The translations under genes and the position numbers were made by a program. Under the pieces are notes generated by a model that saw only the letters and a program-made list of their open reading frames with translations, searched no databases and was not told where the DNA came from. From an uncultured Clostridia bacterium (GTDB lineage Bacteria > Bacillota > Clostridia > TANB77 > CAG-508): 23,557 bases of DNA. Shown piece after piece: positions 13,753 to 21,893 of the stretch. Numbering within the stretch: position 1 is the first letter of the stretch; each line of letters opens with the position of its first letter. The stretch covers positions 1 through 23,557 of the forward strand of contig CAQUBD010000006.1 of assembly GCA_948891265.1 (NCBI GenBank), in the 5' to 3' direction.

Positions 13753-15648
13753 ATGGAAACAAAGTATCTAAATGAAGCAATAATAGGAAATAAAAAAATG
13801 CTAGCAACATATACATCAAAAGGAGAATTGCAAAGGGTTTATTTCCCAAGTAAAGATAATAGACAATATATAAATTTTTATCATACAGGGGTAAAAATAA
13901 ATGAGTCTGATTTGATATATTTACATGATGATATAAATAATGTATATAGACAATATTATGATACAGATACAAATATATTAAACACAGAGATTACCAATAC
14001 ATATTTCAATTTAAAAATTGTTCAAACAGATTATATTCTTATAAAAGAAAATGTATTAGCTAAAAAATATATTTTTATAAATGAAGGAATAATTGATTTA
14101 AAAACTGAATTTTATATTCATTCTGAATTGTTATCTGATAATAATAATTTTGTAGGATGTAAAATTGTTGATGGTGGAATGACTCAATATGCACATGATT
14201 TTACATTTTCAACATTTGCAAAAGGTAAAGATATAATTAAACATCAAATAAATGGAAGTTCAGAAAGAATAAAAAGGACAGAAATTTGTGATAAAGATTA
14301 TATTGGAATGTCTAAAGATTCTTCTATAGCCTATGATATTGGTACAATAAAGTCAGGAGAAAAGAAAGAATTACAGATATGTATAACAATTGATGAAAAT
14401 AGAAATATATCAGAAGTAGAAGACGAAATTGATAGAGTTAAAAGAATAGATTTTAATAAAGAGTATATAAATACGAAAGCATATTGGAGAAAATATGTAA
14501 AAAGTCATAATGGATTGAAATTAAAAGAAGCACAAAATAGTTATGAAGAGAGAATACAAGAAATTTACAAAAGAAGTATTTTACTTTTTCCATTATTAAC
14601 AAATCAAGATACTGGGGCTATTATTGCAGCTCCTGAAGTTGATGAGTATTTTACGAAGTGTGGAAGATATGCTTATTGTTGGCCTAGAGATGCTGTTTTT
14701 ATAACTAAGGCGATGGATATACTAAAAATGAATAAAGAAACAGAAAAGTTTTATAAATCATTTTGTAAAAAAACGCAAAGTAAGAATGGTATGTGGGAAC
14801 AAAGATTTTTTACAGATGGGAAATTAGCTCCTTGTTGGGGATATCAAATTGATGAAACTGCAAGTGTAGTCTATGGAGTATATGAACATTATAAATATAC
14901 AAAATCTGAAAAATTTTTGAAAGATAATTTGCAAATGTGTGAAAAGGCAATCGATTTTTTGAAAAGATATGTTAGATATATTTTTGATGGAACTAATAAA
15001 TACCATGTAAGTTATGATTTGTGGGAAATGTGTGAGGGGATACATTTATACTCTCTTGCAAGCATTTTCGCTGCTTTTGATTGTATGATAAAAATATATA
15101 GTGTTTTAGGAAGTAATGTTTCTGAATTCGAAAATAATAGATTAAAAGAAGAAAAAATTTCTAAGTCTATAAAAGAGATTGAAAAATTACAAGTTGAAGT
15201 AAAGAAATACATAAATAAAAATATGTATGATGAAGATAAAAAATCATATGTAAGAAATATTGAAGATAAAAAGATGGATATTAGTATTTTAGGGATAGTT
15301 ACACCTTTTAATGTTTTTAGACCTAAGGAAAAGAAAATTCAAAATACAGTAGAAAAAATCAATTTAACTATTAGAACATATACAGGAGGATATCAAAGAT
15401 TTGAATATGATAATTATATGAATGGTAACCCTTGGCCGATTGCAAATCTTTGGATGACTTTATATTATTTAGAGTGTGGAGAAAAGAAAAAAGCTAAGGA
15501 ATGTTTTGACTTTGTTGTAAAAACCTCAGGTAAACATTATTTTTTGAGTGAGCAAGTAAGTAATGAAACATTAAAACCTAATTGGGTTATTGGACTTGGA
15601 TGGGCTCATGCAATGTTTGTAATTGTACTTGAAAAGTTATATGGATAA
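13753..15648 (+). CDS. Glycoside hydrolase family 15 (glucoamylase-like) protein
   Basis: A 631-residue protein from the ATG at 13753, 6 nt after AAAAGGAG. An in-frame ATG at 13729 has no ribosome binding site and overlaps the promoter of the opposite-strand RNA. An N-terminal beta-sandwich-like domain (about residues 1-270) is followed by an (alpha/alpha)6 barrel with the GH15 features YCWPRDA (about 308-314), WEQRFFTDGKLAP, the DLWE general acid motif (Glu about 425), GNPWPIANLW and LSEQVSNET (base Glu about 600). No signal peptide is present, so it acts in the cytoplasm, removing glucose units from starch, glycogen or oligosaccharides, or cutting a related disaccharide. A hairpin with T run ends the gene. 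Closest named relatives are bacterial glucoamylases and isomaltose-type hydrolases. Confidence 0.88.
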   Translation: METKYLNEAIIGNKKMLATYTSKGELQRVYFPSKDNRQYINFYHTGVKINESDLIYLHDDINNVYRQYYDTDTNILNTEITNTYFNLKIVQTDYILIKENVLAKKYIFINEGIIDLKTEFYIHSELLSDNNNFVGCKIVDGGMTQYAHDFTFSTFAKGKDIIKHQINGSSERIKRTEICDKDYIGMSKDSSIAYDIGTIKSGEKKELQICITIDENRNISEVEDEIDRVKRIDFNKEYINTKAYWRKYVKSHNGLKLKEAQNSYEERIQEIYKRSILLFPLLTNQDTGAIIAAPEVDEYFTKCGRYAYCWPRDAVFITKAMDILKMNKETEKFYKSFCKKTQSKNGMWEQRFFTDGKLAPCWGYQIDETASVVYGVYEHYKYTKSEKFLKDNLQMCEKAIDFLKRYVRYIFDGTNKYHVSYDLWEMCEGIHLYSLASIFAAFDCMIKIYSVLGSNVSEFENNRLKEEKISKSIKEIEKLQVEVKKYINKNMYDEDKKSYVRNIEDKKMDISILGIVTPFNVFRPKEKKIQNTVEKINLTIRTYTGGYQRFEYDNYMNGNPWPIANLWMTLYYLECGEKKKAKECFDFVVKTSGKHYFLSEQVSNETLKPNWVIGLGWAHAMFVIVLEKLYG

Positions 15649-15654
15649 ACAGTA

Positions 15655-15694
15655 AAAAAATAGAGATATTCTTAAAAGATATCTTTATTTTTTT
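15655..15694 (+). terminator. Terminator of the GH15 gene
   Basis: AAAAAATAGAGATAT pairs with ATATCTTTATTTTTT, with one mismatch, and continues into a run of T. It lies 7 nt after the stop codon and is a classical factor-independent terminator. Confidence 0.85.
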
Positions 15695-15758
15695 GCTTTT
15701 AATAGTTATTTTTTTTATTTCTAATTCATAATATTAAGTAAAAAATGGAGGAAGAAAA

Positions 15759-16580
15759 ATGACGATTAATTTAAGAAAGAATATGTCAAAAATATTAAAA
15801 GTATTAGTATTATTGCTAATAATTTTTTCATTGACTTTGATTAAAAAAGATTATGAAGAAAAAGATTCTATATTAACTAGTTCTCAAGGATTAAGTAACA
15901 CAAAAATAGGATGGGGAATAAAAAGAAATGACAATCATGAACAACCAGATTTGGGTACTAAAAATAAACAAGTATTAGAAGATAATAATGGAATTGCAAT
16001 AGGGAATACAACAGATAAGTATATATATCTAACATTTGATGAAGGATATGAAGCAGGACATACTAAACAAATATTAAGTACTTTAAAGGAAAATGATGTA
16101 AAAGCAGCATTTTTTTTAACAGCGCACTATTTAAATACACAACCAGAGTTAGTAAAACAAATGATAGATGAAGGACATATAGTTGGAAATCATACTGTAA
16201 ATCATAAAAGTATGCCTTCATTAACAGAAGAACAAATAAATTCAGAAGTTATGGAACTACATAAATCAATTTATGAGAAATTTCAATATGAAATGAAATA
16301 CATAAGACCTCCAATGGGTGAATTTAGTGAAAGATCTCTAAATACTATAAGATCATTAGGATATAAAACAGTTATGTGGTCATTTGCATATGAAGATTGG
16401 AATGAAAATAAACAACCGGATGAAAGCAATGCTAAAAAGAAAATACTAGATAATGTTCATAATGGAGAAATTATGCTATTACATGGAAATTCTAAAACTA
16501 ATACAAATATATTAGGAGATATTATAAGAGAAATCAAAAATATGGGATATGAATTTAAAAGTTTAGATGAATTTAAATAA
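15759..16580 (+). CDS. pdaA: Polysaccharide deacetylase PdaA (spore cortex muramic delta-lactam)
   Basis: A 273-residue NodB-type deacetylase. The N-terminal hydrophobic helix (about residues 11-28) targets it outside the membrane. The five NodB motifs are visible: TFDEGYE (Asp94), the metal-binding GNHTVNH pair (His145, His149), RPPMGEFS, the WSFAYEDW strand and LLHGN. PdaA removes the acetyl group of muramic acid so that the delta-lactam of spore cortex peptidoglycan can form, which germination enzymes recognise. The second Asp of the usual DD motif is Glu here; PdaA proteins also differ there, so activity is not excluded. Ribosome binding site: GGAGG (start ATG at 15759). It lies just before yqfC and yqfD, in a sporulation cluster; the spacing to yqfC is filled by a palindromic repeat. 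Confidence 0.9.
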   Translation: MTINLRKNMSKILKVLVLLLIIFSLTLIKKDYEEKDSILTSSQGLSNTKIGWGIKRNDNHEQPDLGTKNKQVLEDNNGIAIGNTTDKYIYLTFDEGYEAGHTKQILSTLKENDVKAAFFLTAHYLNTQPELVKQMIDEGHIVGNHTVNHKSMPSLTEEQINSEVMELHKSIYEKFQYEMKYIRPPMGEFSERSLNTIRSLGYKTVMWSFAYEDWNENKQPDESNAKKKILDNVHNGEIMLLHGNSKTNTNILGDIIREIKNMGYEFKSLDEFK

Positions 16581-16582
16581 AA

Positions 16583-16613
16583 TGTGCCAAAAAGGTACGT
16601 CCCCTTTGGCACA
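16583..16613. repeat. GGGAC-core palindrome, copy E
   Basis: TGTGCCAAA (16583-16591) and TTTGGCACA (16605-16613) are perfect 9-bp arms around AAGGTACGTCCCC. It begins 2 nt after the pdaA stop codon and is the inverted copy of D. An ATG at 16567 would run through the repeat in frame with yqfC, but that is not the real start. Confidence 0.85.
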
Positions 16614-16632
16614 AAGAGAGGTATTACAAATT

Positions 16633-16917
16633 ATGAAAAATAGAAAAAGAGCAATTTCTAAAATAAATAGAATATTAGAGATGCCACAAGAAGTTTATAC
16701 AGAGAACCCAAAGATAACAATAACAGGGTTTAATGAGATGATAGTAGAAAACTTTAAAGGAATTTTAGAATATGAAGATTATTATATTAGAATAAATACT
16801 TCTTTAGGAATAATAAATATAAATGGTTATGAATTAAAATTAGAGGCTATGACAAATGATGATATAAAAGTTAAAGGCAAAGTAGAAAGTATAGATATAG
16901 AGAGAAAGTTTGATTAA
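16633..16917 (+). CDS. yqfC: Sporulation protein YqfC
   Basis: A 94-residue protein, close to the usual YqfC length. The start at 16633 follows AGAGAGG by 12 nt; the longer reading from 16567 would add 22 residues encoded by the palindromic repeat and is rejected. Family features: the N-terminal SKINRILEMPQEVYT, PKITITGFNEMIVENFKG, IRINTSLG and a late GKVESIDIE strand. YqfC is made in the mother cell under SigE control in Bacillus and is needed for spore formation; the exact step is unknown. It is followed by yqfD 11 nt downstream. Confidence 0.92.
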   Translation: MKNRKRAISKINRILEMPQEVYTENPKITITGFNEMIVENFKGILEYEDYYIRINTSLGIININGYELKLEAMTNDDIKVKGKVESIDIERKFD

Positions 16918-16928
16918 AGGAGCAGAAT

Positions 16929-18113
16929 ATGTTAATTAAAATATTAATTAATTATATAATAGGGTATATAAGAATATCAGTAGAAGGATATTATATAGAA
17001 AGATTTATAAATATATGTAGAAATAATAAAATAACAATATGGAATTTAAAAAGAGATAAAAATGTAAAATTAGAGTTAAATATAGGAATAAAAGATTTAA
17101 GGGAAATAGCTAAGATATCAAAACAAACAAAATGTAAATTTAAAATAATAAGAAAAAGAGGATTACCATTTTTATTTAATAGATATAAAAAAAGAAAAAT
17201 TTTCTTTGCCTTTTTAATATTTATGATTATAGTATTAGCAATATCATCAAATTTTATATGGAATATAGAGATAATAGATGAAAACAATGAGCAAATAGAA
17301 AATATTTATCAAGATGTATTGGATGCAGGTTTATCAATAGGAAAGCTAAAATCTAAATTAAATACTAAAGAAATAATAAATGAAATTAGATTAGATAGAG
17401 ATGATATTGCATGGATGGGAATAGAATTAAAAGGTACAAATGCAATAGTAAAGGTTGTTAAATCAACGTCAAAGCCCGAAATAATAGATGAACAAGATTA
17501 TTGCAATATAGTATCAGATAAGAAAGGAATAATAACAAAGATAAACGCACAAAATGGAACAATTGCAGCAAAAGTAGGAGATACAGTAAATATAGGGACT
17601 ACGTTAATAAATGGCTGGATGGAAGGAAAATATACAGGAATAAGATATGTCCACGCAAGAGGAGAAATAGAGGCAAAAGTATGGTATACAAAAACCAAGA
17701 AGATGCTTTATAATCCTACGGAAAGAATAGAAACAGGGAACATTGAAAATAAATATAGAATAAAAATAAACAATTTTGAAATAAATTTGTCAAAAAGACT
17801 TTCAAAATTTAAAATTTATGATACAATAGAGCAAGAAAACAAATTTAAGATATTCTCAGATTTTTATTTACCAATTTCAATAATAAAAACTACTAATAAA
17901 GAAGTAAAAGAGGAACAAAAAGATTATACAATAGAAGAACTTAAGTTGCTAGGGATAGAAGAGTTACAAAAAGAATTGGATAATGAAATAGAAAATAAAG
18001 AAAGAATAGTAAATAAAATCGTAAATACATATGAAAAAGATGATGGTATAGAACTATATGTAACATATGAGGTATTAGAGAATATAGGAATAAATGAAAA
18101 AATAGTTTTCTAA
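16929..18113 (+). CDS. yqfD: Sporulation protein YqfD
   Basis: A 394-residue protein with an AAAGGAG ribosome binding site and one clear membrane helix (about residues 89-111). The first 85 residues lie on the cytoplasmic side and have the MLIKILINYIIGYIRI start typical of YqfD. The larger part after the helix is the YqfD domain, with GVKVGDTVN-like GTIAAKVGDTVNIGTTL, LINGWMEGKYTGIR and RGEIEAKVWYT. YqfC and YqfD occur together in spore formers and act in the mother cell during engulfment or cortex stages. Here the pair is intact and in the normal order. In Bacillus phoH follows; here an unknown gene follows after a 30-nt gap. Confidence 0.92.
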   Translation: MLIKILINYIIGYIRISVEGYYIERFINICRNNKITIWNLKRDKNVKLELNIGIKDLREIAKISKQTKCKFKIIRKRGLPFLFNRYKKRKIFFAFLIFMIIVLAISSNFIWNIEIIDENNEQIENIYQDVLDAGLSIGKLKSKLNTKEIINEIRLDRDDIAWMGIELKGTNAIVKVVKSTSKPEIIDEQDYCNIVSDKKGIITKINAQNGTIAAKVGDTVNIGTTLINGWMEGKYTGIRYVHARGEIEAKVWYTKTKKMLYNPTERIETGNIENKYRIKINNFEINLSKRLSKFKIYDTIEQENKFKIFSDFYLPISIIKTTNKEVKEEQKDYTIEELKLLGIEELQKELDNEIENKERIVNKIVNTYEKDDGIELYVTYEVLENIGINEKIVF

Positions 18114-18143
18114 AATATTACCTATAGAAGGGGAGCGGTTTAA

Positions 18144-19361
18144 ATGGAAGAAAGAAGCCTAAGAATAACTGGAGCAAATACAACATTTTTTAATAAAATT
18201 ACAAAAACATTAACAAAAATGTTGACACCTACAAAAATAGGGATTAATGGAATGCTGATTACAATAAAAAGAAATGCATTAATAAAAGCATATGAAAACT
18301 ATATAAAAGATATAGAAATTGATAAAGAAGAATTAGAAAAAAAATATGATGAAGCATATACTTTATATCTAGAGACATTAGATAAATATGTAATGGATTC
18401 AATTTATAAAAAAGTAAAAAATGAAATAGCAACAGAATTTGAAAAGGATGCCTTGTCTAGATATTATGAAGTAACAAGCTTGAAAGAAAAAGAATATATG
18501 GATTATAAATATAGAAAACAAAAATATTTATTAGAATTAGATAAAGAAAATATTAATAATATTGCGAAGGAAAAAGTAAAGGATAAATATAATAAATTCT
18601 ATATTAGTAAAATGGATTCATTATATAAAGCTATACTAAAGAATTATTCAATAAAAATTGCTGATACAACTAATATATATGATTCATCAAAAGAATGGGT
18701 ATATACAAAAATTTTTTATACATTAGAAGATTATATACAAAATATTTTACCTATAAAAATGAGCGTTGGACAAAAAGAAGAATTTAAAGATATAGAAGAT
18801 GATTATAATAAGTTTGAAAGTTATACAGTTGGAAAATTAGATACAAAAGATAAAATCGAGAAAAATATGATATTATTAGGATTAAGTAGAAAGTTATTTA
18901 CACATAGCATACCGTTAATTGTTGCAGAACAATGTTATGAAAAACTATTAAAGGATGCTAGAGTATTAGTACAAGATACAAAAATGGCAGCAAAAAGAGA
19001 AAATGCTTATAATATGCTAATTAATTTAATAGAAGACTATAATATAAGATTATTATCAACAAAAGTATATTGGGAAAATATGAAAGAAAGAGATAAATAT
19101 AAGAAATTTTGGGACAAGTATAAAGAAATAACAAAGTTGAAAGATGTTGATTTTGTAGAATATAAAAGACAAAAAGAAGTATTATTTATAAAGAATGATA
19201 TAAGAAAGATAGATAATTCTAAAGTGGATTATTCAAGAATAATTACATATTATAAAAGAAAGTTGTTAGATTATGGGGCAATAAGAGAATTAAAAAATAG
19301 ATTCAAATCAATAGGAAAATATACTGGAAGAATAAATAAAGAAAACAGGGTGATAGTGTAA
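18144..19361 (+). CDS. Unknown 405-residue helical protein between yqfD and ybeY
   Basis: A 405-residue protein with an AAGGGGAG ribosome binding site. It has neither signal peptide nor membrane helix. Most of the chain is predicted by eye to be alpha-helical, with many Lys, Glu and Tyr; residues about 50-160 look like coiled coil (EKKYDEAYTLYLETLDKY, MDYKYRKQKYLLELDKEN). A mid-section with DSSKEWVYTKIFYTLEDY and the C-terminal RFKSIGKYTGRINKENR stand out as conserved-looking. I recognise no domain. It sits in the place of phoH in the yqfC-yqfD-phoH-ybeY order of Bacillus but has no Walker motif and is not PhoH. Its stop overlaps the ybeY start (TAATG), so both are likely translated together. 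Confidence 0.75.
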   Translation: MEERSLRITGANTTFFNKITKTLTKMLTPTKIGINGMLITIKRNALIKAYENYIKDIEIDKEELEKKYDEAYTLYLETLDKYVMDSIYKKVKNEIATEFEKDALSRYYEVTSLKEKEYMDYKYRKQKYLLELDKENINNIAKEKVKDKYNKFYISKMDSLYKAILKNYSIKIADTTNIYDSSKEWVYTKIFYTLEDYIQNILPIKMSVGQKEEFKDIEDDYNKFESYTVGKLDTKDKIEKNMILLGLSRKLFTHSIPLIVAEQCYEKLLKDARVLVQDTKMAAKRENAYNMLINLIEDYNIRLLSTKVYWENMKERDKYKKFWDKYKEITKLKDVDFVEYKRQKEVLFIKNDIRKIDNSKVDYSRIITYYKRKLLDYGAIRELKNRFKSIGKYTGRINKENRVIV

Positions 19362-19831
19362 TGTATGAAATTACATATATAGATGTAGAAGAAAAAAGTG
19401 AATATAAAAATATAGTAGAAAAAGTATTATGCAAATGTTTTGAAGAAGAGAAAATACAAAATTCAAAATTGATGATAACAATAACTTTTACGACACCAGA
19501 GAAAATTAAACAAATAAATAGTGAATATAGGAAAATAGATAAGGAAACAGATGTATTATCATTCCCAATGTTTGAAAAAGAAGAACTGGATAAAAAAATA
19601 GTAAGTCAAGACTTTTTACTTGAAGATATTTTAGGAGATATAATAATTTCTATTGAAAAAGTAAGAGAGCAAGCTAAAGAATATGGACATAGCTTTGAGA
19701 GAGAACTAAGTTATATGATAGTACATGGATTTTACCATTTGATGGGATATGACCATATTAAAGAAGAAGACAAAGTGGTAATGAGACCTAAAGAAGAAAA
19801 AATATTGAGTAGTTTAAATATAACAAGGTAG
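19361..19831 (+). CDS. ybeY: Endoribonuclease YbeY
   Basis: A 156-residue protein, the normal size. The zinc-binding motif is HGFYHLMGYDH (His122, 126 and 132). The core FTTPEKIKQINSEYRKIDK and TDVLSFPM segments are also typical. YbeY is a metal-dependent RNase that matures the 3' end of 16S rRNA and takes part in ribosome quality control. The start overlaps the stop of the preceding gene by one base, so they are cotranslated. No dgkA or era follows; DUF3048 follows after a 96-nt gap. The protein is recognised with high confidence because all three histidines are in register. Confidence 0.95.
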   Translation: MYEITYIDVEEKSEYKNIVEKVLCKCFEEEKIQNSKLMITITFTTPEKIKQINSEYRKIDKETDVLSFPMFEKEELDKKIVSQDFLLEDILGDIIISIEKVREQAKEYGHSFERELSYMIVHGFYHLMGYDHIKEEDKVVMRPKEEKILSSLNITR

Positions 19832-19927
19832 ATATATTAACAATTTAAATTTTATTTTCAAAAGAAAGTTCTCTGAACTTCCTATAATATAAATAAATAT
19901 TCAATTTGAAAAAAGAGAGGTTTAATT

Positions 19928-21016
19928 ATGAGTAGTAAAGGGACAAGGGTTTTAATAGTGATACTAGTAATATTAATATTAGTATCAGGTGGAATAATGG
20001 CATATAAAATATCACAAAGCAAAGAAAATGAGACAGAAGAAGTTTCTGAAAATCAAAATGAAGAAATACTGACAGCAGGAATTCAACAAAAAGAAATTCA
20101 AATATTTAAAGGAAAAGATAGACCAATAGCAGTAATGATAGATAATCATAATGGAGCATGGCCACAAGCAGGATTAAATAAGGCATATTTAGTATATGAA
20201 GCTATAGTTGAAGGTGGGGAAACACGCTTAATGGCATTATTTAAAGGAGTAACTGTTGATAAAATAGGACCAGTTAGAAGCTCTAGACATTATTTTATAG
20301 ATTATGCAATGGAAAATGATGCTATATATGCACATTTTGGATGGAGTCCACTAGCTCAAAGTGACATATCACAATATAATATAAATAATATAAATGGAAT
20401 AACAGAAAGTGAAAAAACTTTCTGGAGGGTAAAAGATAAATACGCGCCACATAATGCAGTAACAAGTACAGAAGCATTATTAAAAGTTGCAGAAGCAAAG
20501 GGATATAAAACAAAATCAAATAAAGATAGTGTATTAAATTATGTTACAGAGGATATAAAATTAGAAAATGGACAAGGAGCAACATCAGTAATAATACCAC
20601 ATTCAACACTTCAAACAGTAAAGTATGAGTATGATGAGCAAAATCAAGTATATAAAAGATATGCAAGGAATAAAGCACAAACAGATTGGGATACAGGAAA
20701 TAATATTACAACTAAAAATATAATAATAACATTATGTGATAATTATACATTACAAGATAGTGAAAATAAAGGAAGACAAGGTTTATACAATATAGGAACT
20801 TTTGATGGATATTATATAACTAATGGAAAAGCTATAAAAATAAAATGTATTAAAGAAGCTAGAAATACACAAACAAAATATGAAGATTTACAAGGAAATG
20901 AGATTAAAGTAAATGATGGAAATACATGGATAAATATATGCCCTAAAAATGCAAAAATTGAAATTAAAGGACCTATATCAGAAGTATCAGGAAATGTAAT
21001 AGAAAATAATATGTAA
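19928..21016 (+). CDS. DUF3048 (YerB-like) secreted or anchored protein
   Basis: A 362-residue protein with a GAGAGG ribosome binding site. Residues about 8-28 form a strong hydrophobic segment without a lipobox cysteine, so it is an N-terminal anchor or an uncleaved signal. An acidic linker follows (ENETEEVSENQNEE). Then comes the DUF3048 domain: KDRPIAVMIDNHNGAWPQAGL, AYLVYEAIVEGGETRLMALF, IGPVRSSRHYFIDYA and FGWSP are its standard blocks. The C-terminal half (VTVIIPH-like VIIPHST, DWDTGNNIT) is the second half of the family. The role is unknown; YerB of Bacillus is a lipoprotein linked to the cell envelope. A stem-loop at 21034-21061 follows. It has no operon partner within 80 bp. Confidence 0.9.
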   Translation: MSSKGTRVLIVILVILILVSGGIMAYKISQSKENETEEVSENQNEEILTAGIQQKEIQIFKGKDRPIAVMIDNHNGAWPQAGLNKAYLVYEAIVEGGETRLMALFKGVTVDKIGPVRSSRHYFIDYAMENDAIYAHFGWSPLAQSDISQYNINNINGITESEKTFWRVKDKYAPHNAVTSTEALLKVAEAKGYKTKSNKDSVLNYVTEDIKLENGQGATSVIIPHSTLQTVKYEYDEQNQVYKRYARNKAQTDWDTGNNITTKNIIITLCDNYTLQDSENKGRQGLYNIGTFDGYYITNGKAIKIKCIKEARNTQTKYEDLQGNEIKVNDGNTWINICPKNAKIEIKGPISEVSGNVIENNM

Positions 21017-21033
21017 TATTAATTATAATATAG

Positions 21034-21061
21034 GGCTGTAAAAAAGTATTTATTTACAGCC
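21034..21061 (+). terminator. Hairpin after the DUF3048 gene
   Basis: GGCTGTAAA (21034-21042) and TTTACAGCC (21053-21061) are perfect 9-bp arms with a 10-nt loop. The T run after it is missing (TCATTATAATATT), so termination would be less efficient. Confidence 0.55.
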
Positions 21062-21097
21062 TCATTATAATATTAAAAGCAGAAAGGAATTTAAATT

Positions 21098-21433
21098 ATG
21101 AATGTATATGATACAGCAAATAGATTGGCACAAGAATTAAAGCAATCGGAAGAATATATAAATTACAAAATGGCGAAGGAAACACTAAGTTTAAAACCAG
21201 AATTAAAGAAAAAAATAGAAGAATTTGAAATGGCAAGATATGATGCTCAAATTACAGCAATGCAAACAGGGAGAAGTGACGAAGATAAAACAAAGAAAAT
21301 GCAACAATTATATATTGAATTAATTCAAAATGATGATGCTAAAAGTTTTTTTGAAGCGGAAACTAAATTTAATATAGTTTTAGCAGATGTTAATAAAATT
21401 ATTGGCGATGCAGTTATGGATGTACTAAAATAA
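21098..21433 (+). CDS. YlbF/YmcA family regulator
   Basis: A 111-residue soluble, all-helical protein of the YlbF/YmcA/YheA family. The family pattern is clear: a first helix NVYDTANRLAQELKQSEEY, then the block YKMAKETLSLKPELKKKIEEF and a C-terminal helix with FFEAETKFNIVLADVNKIIGDAV. YlbF and YmcA in Bacillus help form the complex that directs RNase Y to mRNA and affect sporulation, competence and biofilm. This copy is short (YlbF is about 150), closer to YheA in size, so which of the group it matches cannot be settled. Ribosome binding site: AAAGGAA. It has 37 nt between the preceding hairpin and its start. Confidence 0.85.
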   Translation: MNVYDTANRLAQELKQSEEYINYKMAKETLSLKPELKKKIEEFEMARYDAQITAMQTGRSDEDKTKKMQQLYIELIQNDDAKSFFEAETKFNIVLADVNKIIGDAVMDVLK

Positions 21434-21461
21434 TATTTTATGAAAAATACTTAGAAAATAT

Positions 21462-21816
21462 TTGGACATATAGACCATGATAGATTAATAAGATTATTTA
21501 ATAAATATAATTAATATACAGCTGACGCTTGAGTGGAATGAGGCTTAGAATTTGTAATACTGTAGCATGAGGAATGTTCACGGGAAATCTCTATATAGTT
21601 ATATTCCTTTTTTATTACATTCCTCGGTTCAATACGAGTTCTAAAAAGATTTAAAATTGCGTGTATGAGCCTCTCCGACTTTGCGCGCCCTCATACACGC
21701 AATTTAATATCTTTTAAGCCCCTCTCCAATCACATTCGTCATTTCATTCAAAAGGAATATAAATATATAGAAATTTAGCCTGAGTGAAAGAGGCACATCA
21801 TGGACTATATGACAAC
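21462..21816. other. GC-richer palindromic intergenic island without a gene
   Basis: A 460-bp gap (21434-21893) holds a stretch of about 350 bp that is richer in G and C than its flanks and contains no ORF. Its ends are imperfect inverted repeats: CATATAGACCATGAT (from 21468) versus ATCATGGACTATATG (ending near 21811). Inside are GAGGAATGT (21569-21577) with ACATTCCTC (21617-21625), AGGAAT with ATTCCT and six T at about 21608, and the large hairpin at 21644-21715. Motif TGAGTGGAATGAGGC (21531-21544) recurs as TGAGTGAAAGAGGC (21781-21794). This pattern fits either a structured RNA or a non-autonomous mobile element; no known RNA family is recognised. No plus-strand promoter stands out. Confidence 0.45.
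21644..21715. repeat. Long 26-bp hairpin inside the intergenic island
   Basis: The arms 21644-21669 and 21690-21715 pair at 24 of 26 positions (inner 16 perfect: AAATTGCGTGTATGAG with CTCATACACGCAATTT). The 20-nt loop is CCTCTCCGACTTTGCGCGCC, unusually GC-rich for this genome. Confidence 0.85.
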
Positions 21817-21893
21817 TATAATTTTAAATTAATCGTCAAAAATTAGGATTGAGTTTATAGTAACATTATTAGTAAAAATATAAGGAGTAGATT

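Noticed and set aside
16567..16632. Longer YqfC starting at 16567
   Set aside because: The added 22 residues come from the palindromic repeat and from the end of pdaA, and the family length fits the start at 16633.
21462..21816. Group I or group II intron, tmRNA or RNase P RNA in the island
   Set aside because: None of the landmark sequences (GUGCG start and domain V of group II, the G-binding core of group I, the alanine tRNA-like ends of tmRNA, the GAGGAAAGUC block of RNase P) is present.
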